A stretch of DNA of 64,000 nt from assembly GCA_003167495.1 (NCBI GenBank), contig PMSX01000050.1:2614-66613 (forward strand), in the 5' to 3' direction. The stretch's first letter is position 1. Each line of letters starts with the position of its first letter. The translations under genes and the position numbers were made by a program. The notes under the pieces were generated by a model, which saw only the letters and a list, made by a program, of their open reading frames with translations, was not told the origin of the DNA and searched no databases. Shown piece by piece: positions 59,651 through 64,000 of this stretch. Source of the DNA: Bryobacterales bacterium. GTDB taxonomy: Bacteria > Acidobacteriota > Terriglobia > Bryobacterales > Bryobacteraceae.

Positions 59651-60113
59651 CGGCGGAGTGATTTTTGCCGGTTCGTTTTTGAGGAAATAGAGGGCGTTTT
59701 TGGCGCGGGGATTTGGGTGAAGATTGTGGTCATATGGCTGAGTTTCCTTTTGCTTTTACCGGGTGGAGAATGCTTTCTGGGTTCAGGATGGAATGCGGGT
59801 GTGCGGGGCAATGGGCGAAAAGGCGGCAAGTGATTGAGGGGAAGAGAGATAGAATTTTCTGGGTCTTTGTCACCCACGTAATGGGCAACGCTGAGGGGCT
59901 GGCGTAGGCGAAATTACGAAACGAACTTGGATTGGTTTGTTTTTGTGAAAGGGCGATTGCGACGCTTGGTTAAGGATTGCTGACGCTTTATGCTGAGAGG
60001 CAGGGACAAGGCGCTACCACGGCTCTGGATTACGAGCCGGCCGATTACTTCGAGTGGGTAAGGCAATCCATGGCGTAGATTGGGCCGACGTGATGCGGGA
60101 CGATATGGGTGTT

Positions 60114-60367
60114 ATGTCGATCACACTAGAAATTGCCGAAACTGTGCTCGACAAGTTGAGGGCTTGGCCAAGCAGCAGGACCTGACTTCGGACGAGTTGA
60201 TTCGGCAGATTGTCGACGCTCACGTGAATGCCTGTCACGGCACTGCAACCCCGCTTGGCGAAGACGTTCCGTTGCCGCCGATCGCCGCATCTGAAACCGG
60301 CCCGATTGGGCCTTTCCACGGTTCCGATATAGACGAGCTCCGCTTTGGCGACCATTTCGCTTCCTGA
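60114..60367 (+). pseudogene. VapB-like antitoxin, frameshifted
   Basis: ATG 60114 begins MSITLEIAETVLDKL in one frame, and EGLAKQQDLTSDELIRQIVD continues in another. One missing base near 60158 (AAGTTGAG for AAGTTGGAG) explains the break. The C-terminal part (PLPPIAASETGPIGPFHGSD and on) ends at 60367, overlapping the toxin remnant. The pattern is that of a small VapB-type antitoxin with an N-terminal DNA-binding part. Confidence 0.65.
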
Positions 60368-60518
60368 TGTGAACGTCTGGATCGCCCTGACGGCGGAAGG
60401 GCACACTCATCACAAGCGCTCGCGCGATTGGTTCCATGTGCGACCTGACACATCGGTTGCAGTTTGCAGAATCACCCAGATGGGAGACTCGCGGCCAGCA
60501 TGCGCATGCATCCTCTGA
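60354..60518 (+). pseudogene. VapC-like PIN toxin remnant
   Basis: The frame reads SLPDVNVWIALTAEGHTHHK, then RSRDWF and CRITQMG, the N-terminal half of a PIN-domain VapC toxin (catalytic Asp in PDVNVW). There is no ATG; an ATT occupies the expected start. Homology ends after ITQMG and the frame stops at 60518, so the second half, with the other acidic residues, is missing. The next ~170 bases show no gene. Confidence 0.65.
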
Positions 60519-60695
60519 AAGTGATGCAGTACCCCAAAGCGGGGCGGCGTTGCCGACTCCTTTACAGTCGCGGTTCGGCTAGAAGTTGGGCGGTAAAAGA
60601 GATGGTCGAGACGTATTAGCAAGGCAGTGCCGAATTAGGTCGCGTACGCTCGGTTTCGGAGTTCGTCGTGTGTCAGGAAATGTTGAAACTCCAGA

Positions 60696-60716
60696 ATGCA
60701 CTACAATGTAGTGCAT
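60696..60716. promoter_or_regulatory. perfect palindrome overlapping the antitoxin start codon
   Basis: Arms ATGCACTACA and TGTAGTGCAT flank a single A, a perfect 21-base palindrome whose last bases are part of the antitoxin ATG (60715). It contains TACAAT (60102-equivalent at 60702-60707) as a -10 candidate about 7 bases before the ATG, so the mRNA may be leaderless. This is the expected autoregulatory operator for a ribbon-helix-helix antitoxin. Confidence 0.7.
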
Positions 60717-60996
60717 GAAGACCGAGGTGTATAGCTGGCGCGTTTCCGCCGATCTCAAGAGTGCTTTGGAGCGTGAAGCTCGACGGCGAAAGGCGTCGTT
60801 GTCTGCGCTTCTTGATCTTGCTGCGCGCGACTGGCTCAGCAAAGGTTACGCGGAAACACAAGGCGATGAAGAGCAATTGCGTCTGCAGAAGGCGGCAGCG
60901 CAGTGTTTTGGCGCGTTTGCTGGCCGTGATGCTCACCGATCGGAGAACGTGGGTCAAGAGTTACGGCAGAGACTGCGAAAGAAATATGACCGCTAA
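60715..60996 (+). CDS. ribbon-helix-helix antitoxin
   Basis: A 93-residue protein. The N-terminal ~50 residues look like a ribbon-helix-helix DNA-binding unit: strand EVYSWRVSADL, then helix SALEREARRRKAS and helix LSALLDLAARDWLSKG. The C-terminal ~40 residues are basic and helical and would wrap the toxin. No Shine-Dalgarno sequence precedes the ATG, which lies in the operator palindrome. It overlaps the PIN toxin gene by 11 bases. Confidence 0.85.
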   Translation: MKTEVYSWRVSADLKSALEREARRRKASLSALLDLAARDWLSKGYAETQGDEEQLRLQKAAAQCFGAFAGRDAHRSENVGQELRQRLRKKYDR

Positions 60997-61411
60997 CGGT
61001 CTGGTCGATACAGGCGCGATTTTGGCGCTACTGGACAGAAAGGATCGGTGGCATCGGATTTGTGTGGATGCGTTTGCGCAACTCCGGTTACCTTTGGCGA
61101 CCTCCGAAGCAGTTCTCGCGGAGCTGTTTCACTTGGTTGGCGACAGTCGACATGAGATGGATGCGGCCTGGCGGCTCGTGTGCTGTGGGGCGGTTGTCCT
61201 CGCGACGATCGAGGATTCGGAACTAGGTCAGATCAGAGCGCTGATGTTACGCTACGCGGACCGGCCGATGGATTTCGCGGATGCGACGCTTGTGCACATC
61301 GCTAAACGTGAGGGTCTTACTACGGTATTCACCGTCGATCATGCGGACTTTGATACCTATCGAATAGACGGGCGGCGGCGATTCCGGGTAGTTCCGGCGA
61401 AACGACCATAG
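60986..61411 (+). CDS. PIN-domain ribonuclease toxin (VapC-like)
   Basis: A 141-residue PIN domain with the acidic metal-binding residues in place: Asp in GLVDTGAILALLDRKD, Glu in EAVLAELFHLVG, Asp in RPMDFADATLVHIAKREG, and Asp in VFTVDHADFDTYR. VapC-type toxins cut tRNA or rRNA. The ATG overlaps the antitoxin's last codons, so translation is coupled. The frame is intact, unlike the dead pair 600 bases upstream, which belongs to a different subgroup. Confidence 0.88.
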   Translation: MTANGLVDTGAILALLDRKDRWHRICVDAFAQLRLPLATSEAVLAELFHLVGDSRHEMDAAWRLVCCGAVVLATIEDSELGQIRALMLRYADRPMDFADATLVHIAKREGLTTVFTVDHADFDTYRIDGRRRFRVVPAKRP

Positions 61412-61511
61412 GCGGAGGGACGTCAGCATGACGAACTAGCCTAGGTCGCTGACGCTTCCCGCTCGGTTTCGATATTGGATGGGTTTCAGATTCGTCGCGA
61501 GTGGCGAGTTA

Positions 61512-62264
61512 CTAACCTTGAAAGGGCCACACGGCCGTTGTGGTATATCCGCCGTCGATGGCAATGACTTGACCCGTGATGTAATCCGCGCCGGGGCCGC
61601 ACAGGAACGCTGCCATGGGAGCGATATCTTCGGGCGTGCCCATGCGAGGATTTGCCTGCGCGCCGGCGAGCCAATTCTTCATTTCAGGCGATTGCCACAT
61701 TTGGCGGTTCAAATCTGTGAGGATGAAGCCGGGCGCAATGCAGTTGACCTGAATGTTGTGCCGTCCCCACTCGGCGGCCAGGACACGCGTGAGTCCAGCG
61801 AGTGCACTCTTGGTGATGGCATAGACGCTCAGATAGGGCAAGCCGAGGAGGGACATCAGGCTTCCAATGAACACAATCTTGCCGCCGGCGCCGCGTTCTT
61901 TCATGCGGCTTCCGACCTTTTGAGTCAGTATTGCGAGGCCGGTTAGATTGGTTTGGAGGAGATAGTCGATTTCTTCTTTTGTGTATTGCTCGAACGGCTT
62001 GCGGATGTTTGTGCCGGTGACGTTCACTAGTATGTCGACATCGGGGAGTTGCGAAACAGTTTGGGCTTGGTTGACGTCCAGCTGCAGGGCGGTGGCTTGA
62101 TGGCCGTCTTTGACCAAGGCTGCTGCTTCGGCTTCCAAGGCGTCTACGTTTCGAGAGGCAAGGATGGTATTTGCGCCGGCCTTGGCGATTTCACGCGCGA
62201 TGGCAAGACCGATTCCGCGGCTGGCTCCGACAATCAGGGCCGTTTTGTTTGTGAGTGGCTGCAT
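61512..62264 (-). CDS. SDR family oxidoreductase (KduD / 3-oxoacyl-ACP reductase-like)
   Basis: A 250-residue classical short-chain dehydrogenase. The nucleotide motif is GASRGIGLAIAREI (TGxxxGxG variant with Ala-Ser), with NVTGTN after the fourth strand (NNAG variant), a Ser in IGSLMSLLG, and the YAITK catalytic Tyr-Lys. The ending ITGQVIAIDGGYTTTAVWPFQG resembles 2-deoxy-D-gluconate 3-dehydrogenases and gluconate 5-dehydrogenases. It is NAD(P)-dependent and cytoplasmic. The substrate is unassigned; there are no neighbours of the same pathway. Confidence 0.9.
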   Translation of the reverse strand: MQPLTNKTALIVGASRGIGLAIAREIAKAGANTILASRNVDALEAEAAALVKDGHQATALQLDVNQAQTVSQLPDVDILVNVTGTNIRKPFEQYTKEEIDYLLQTNLTGLAILTQKVGSRMKERGAGGKIVFIGSLMSLLGLPYLSVYAITKSALAGLTRVLAAEWGRHNIQVNCIAPGFILTDLNRQMWQSPEMKNWLAGAQANPRMGTPEDIAPMAAFLCGPGADYITGQVIAIDGGYTTTAVWPFQG

Positions 62265-62301
62265 AGAGAATAGATGGCTCGCGGCTATCGTATCTCATGC
62301 G

Positions 62302-62691
62302 TTAGTGCATGACCCAAACTGTGCCATTGCAGTAGACCGGGAGATGGATTGATCCGCCACCTTGCGGGGCTGCATTGTAGGTAGCGACAGTGGCGTCGGT
62401 GACGCCTTCCATCTGCCCTTCGAGCCCCGAATTGCACGTGGGAAGGCTGCTGACAGTGTAGAGTGAAACTCGCAGTTGCTGAAAGGTCCACGCGCCGGTG
62501 ATGGTGTTTGCATTTGCTTTCAGCGGCACAACCGCGGTGACTACATCACAAACGCCGCGGCCGAAGTCCACACAATCCAATGCGCCGGATGGACCCGTGG
62601 CGATGGTTACTCCGCGCTCCGGCGTGCCTCTAGTGGTAACCTGAAACCCCGCCAAGGAAGCAAAGAACAGGATCCCATACATAATTTTCAT
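62302..62691 (-). CDS. small exported protein with phage-structural-type C-terminus
   Basis: A 129-residue protein with a signal-like N-terminus (MYGILFFASLAGF). The C-terminal part, CNSGLEGQMEGVTDATVATY then GGGSIHLPVYCNGTVWV, has the form of a short motif often found near the ends of phage tail and virion-associated proteins and in secreted bacterial proteins. The four visible Cys may form disulfides outside the cytoplasm. No other phage gene is near. The function is unknown. Confidence 0.6.
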   Translation of the reverse strand: MKIMYGILFFASLAGFQVTTRGTPERGVTIATGPSGALDCVDFGRGVCDVVTAVVPLKANANTITGAWTFQQLRVSLYTVSSLPTCNSGLEGQMEGVTDATVATYNAAPQGGGSIHLPVYCNGTVWVMH

Positions 62692-62766
62692 TGCACTATT
62701 TCAGCATGAGAAGAACAGGCGCACAGGGAGAGCTGTAAAATCTTTCGAAAGGAATTGCGAATCGTC

Positions 62767-63156
62767 ATGAAACATAAGAAGCCGCAAGACGTAGACGAAT
62801 ATCTTGAACAAGTTTCGGAACCGGCACGCGAGACGCTGATTAAATTACAAGCCACGATTCGATCGGTTGTGCCGAAAGAGACGACGGAGAAAATTAGCTA
62901 TGGGATGCCGACGTTCCACTACCTGGGAGCGCTAGTTGGGTTCGCTGCATTTTCGAAACATTGCAGTTTCTTCCCATATAGCGCGGCGCTGATTCGGGAG
63001 TTCCAGGATGAGCTCAAGACCTACGAGACATCGAAGGGGACGATTCGCTTTACGGTGGACAAGCCACTGCCGGCGTCTTTGGTGAAGAAATTGGTGAAGG
63101 CTCGAATTGCACAGCAGATCGCACAGAATGAGAGAGACAAGAAACGCGCTGGTTAA
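62767..63156 (+). CDS. DUF1801 family protein (YdhG-like)
   Basis: A 129-residue protein. DUF1801 features: DVDEYLEQVSEPARETLIKL, RSVVPKETTEKISYGMPTFH, and FAAFSKHCSFFPYSAALI. Relatives include the frataxin-like iron chaperone YdhG of Bacillus, but most are uncharacterised. ATG 62767 is chosen; an AAAGGA lies 14 bases upstream, so an in-frame TTG at 62755 is too close and the spacing is slightly long. Confidence 0.85.
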   Translation: MKHKKPQDVDEYLEQVSEPARETLIKLQATIRSVVPKETTEKISYGMPTFHYLGALVGFAAFSKHCSFFPYSAALIREFQDELKTYETSKGTIRFTVDKPLPASLVKKLVKARIAQQIAQNERDKKRAG

Positions 63157-63498
63157 GGTCACTCAGTTCGGAGCTTCTTACTTACCGAAATGCTACGACT
63201 TAGTGGGAGTCGCGGCGACTTCGCGTTGATCCGGCGTAGGCGTTGAAACACGACGCAGAAGGCGCATTTGACTACGACGAACGCGGCGCTTGCCAGCGAT
63301 TTTGTGGGCGCGAGCTCGATCTCCAGAACGAAACGACATATAACTCCGTGTTTGACGTGGTACCGCGCAGGCGGCACGTTAAGCGGGGATGGATGGATTC
63401 GAGCGTCGGCCTTAAGTAGCGACGAACGGACGGCTTGGAAAGATTTCGAGAGCCGTATTGAGTATACACGCCGCGGATATTGTCTACGAATGAAGAAC
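63157..63498. other. intergenic stretch without a supported gene
   Basis: Open frames here (63268-63528 plus and 63272-63586 minus) run into the inverted-repeat element and show no family features. They are regarded as non-coding. Confidence 0.4.
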
Positions 63499-63591
63499 GC
63501 AAAATGGGGACGGACAACTGTCCACTGAAGAAGAAGCTCGGGCAGGGATCGAACAGTGGATTTGGGGCCGGGAAGTCCGTCCCCATTTTGC
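63499..63591. mobile_element. MITE-like element with 17-base perfect terminal inverted repeats
   Basis: GCAAAATGGGGACGGAC (63499-63515) is mirrored perfectly at 63575-63591, giving a 93-base unit. A nested inverted pair TCCACTG/CAGTGGA lies inside, so the whole unit can fold into one long hairpin. It has no coding capacity and no obvious target-site duplication. The arms resemble those at 57261-57331 (AAAAGGGGAC). It is likely a non-autonomous mobile or REP-type element; no transposase lies in the window. Confidence 0.65.
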
Positions 63592-63629
63592 TTGCGCTTA
63601 CTTGAATGAACTGGGTGATAGGTTACAAA

Positions 63630-63971
63630 TTAGATCGGGGACATAGGAAACACTTCAGCGATCCCGTTTAGATCATCGTTGTTTTCGAGCATCTCCACAA
63701 GCAACAGGAACTGATCGCTGAATTGCGGTTGCCAGGGCGAGGGTTGTTTGACCTTTGTATGAGTGTAGTTGTCGAAGCTGTGGGCTGTTATTTCCACAGT
63801 TCCATTGTTAGGCGTCGCGGCGATTCGTAAAACCTGCGCCGTTACTCGCGACAATATCTGCACTAGGCATTGTCCAATGTTATTCTTGGCCCGTGATGCG
63901 CGCCTTTGCTGATCGATACAGGTAGAAGATCGCCTTGCCGTGTTCGTTTGTCGGAGCGGCCATCCCCGCAC
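63630..63971 (-). CDS. hypothetical protein, start uncertain
   Basis: A minus-strand frame whose last ~70 residues are protein-like (RVTAQVLRIAATPNNGTVEI, FSDQFLLLVEMLENNDDLN). The first ~40 residues are Arg/Thr-rich and may be non-coding; the only long start is GTG 63971. It may be the 3' part of a gene whose beginning is decayed. No family was recognised. Confidence 0.4.
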   Translation of the reverse strand: MRGWPLRQTNTARRSSTCIDQQRRASRAKNNIGQCLVQILSRVTAQVLRIAATPNNGTVEITAHSFDNYTHTKVKQPSPWQPQFSDQFLLLVEMLENNDDLNGIAEVFPMSPI

Positions 63972-64000
63972 AGGCAGGTTTTCCTAAGCGAAGCTAAAGC

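Larger units (their letters stand above)
59353..60113. other. long non-coding region upstream of the dcw cluster, repeat-rich
   Basis: About 760 bases without a supported gene. It holds two related stem-loops (59576-59598, 59622-59650) and two copies of TTTTTGCCGGTT (59556-59567, 59662-59673) that frame them. The reverse complement of the latter occurs at 25476-25487. The dcw promoter should lie in the first 200 bases, but no clear -35/-10 pair could be chosen. Confidence 0.5.

Noticed and set aside
59392..59877. 161-codon minus-strand frame upstream of mraZ
   Set aside because: It crosses the stem-loops and repeats, has Pro/Lys/Ser-biased composition and no ribosome-binding site.

Overview
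The window reads as chromosomal DNA of a soil-type Acidobacteriota bacterium, most likely near Bryobacterales/Solibacteraceae. This is an inference from gene content: an alternative complex III cluster, secreted GH29 fucosidase and PQQ dehydrogenase, a Gram-negative dcw cluster with a meso-DAP type MurE, frequent TTG/GTG starts, and many short palindromic intergenic repeats. No rRNA, tRNA or CRISPR array was recognised.

Layout. 1-9.4 kb: a PhnB-like VOC protein cut by the left edge, a secreted CrtC/AttH-type protein, a yeast-type cytosine deaminase, a metal-binding-domain protein, a SIS-domain sugar isomerase, a stand-alone secretin, YggX, and a membrane glycosyltransferase fused to an MshEN domain. 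9.3-13.3 kb: argJ-fmt-def-aroC on the minus strand. 13.4-19.3 kb: MgtC-like protein, a frameshifted DUF2335 gene, a large membrane protein, then a 5'-truncated cytochrome c coupled to a PQQ dehydrogenase. 19.3-23.3 kb: an island of three unrecognised genes (two co-directional, one divergent) between gene-poor stretches. 23.3-25 kb: a TetR regulator with palindromic operators controlling a small membrane protein and a VOC protein. 25-28.1 kb: fucosidase, msrB and repeat-rich intergenic DNA. 28.1-36.3 kb: a low-complexity membrane protein, a PpiC/SurA-like lipoprotein, etfBA, acyl-CoA ligase, an ECHDC3-like crotonase, a broken thioesterase and a methyltransferase. 36.3-41.7 kb: alternative complex III (actA, split actB, actC, actD, actE). 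41.7-42.8 kb: GNAT and cupin genes. 42.8-59.4 kb: the dcw cluster on the minus strand (mraZ-rsmH-ftsL-ftsI-murE-murF-mraY-murD-ftsW-murG-murC-ftsQ-ftsA-ftsZ), without murB or ddl. 59.4-64 kb: repeat-rich DNA upstream of mraZ, a dead VapBC pair, an intact RHH/PIN toxin-antitoxin pair with a palindromic operator, an SDR, small proteins and a MITE-like element.

How genes work together. The dcw genes make UDP-MurNAc-pentapeptide and lipid II and build the divisome. The act cluster oxidises quinol and passes electrons to a periplasmic cytochrome. EtfAB, the acyl-CoA ligase and the crotonase suggest acyl-CoA metabolism.

The most unusual signals are: twin GGTAAAAAG/CTTTTTACC stem-loops upstream of mraZ; murD with no canonical start ahead of its nucleotide-binding loop; a cytochrome gene whose first haem motif appears replaced by repeat-like DNA; several single-base frameshifts; the uncharacterised three-gene island; and paired perfect palindromes between msrB and the fucosidase gene.
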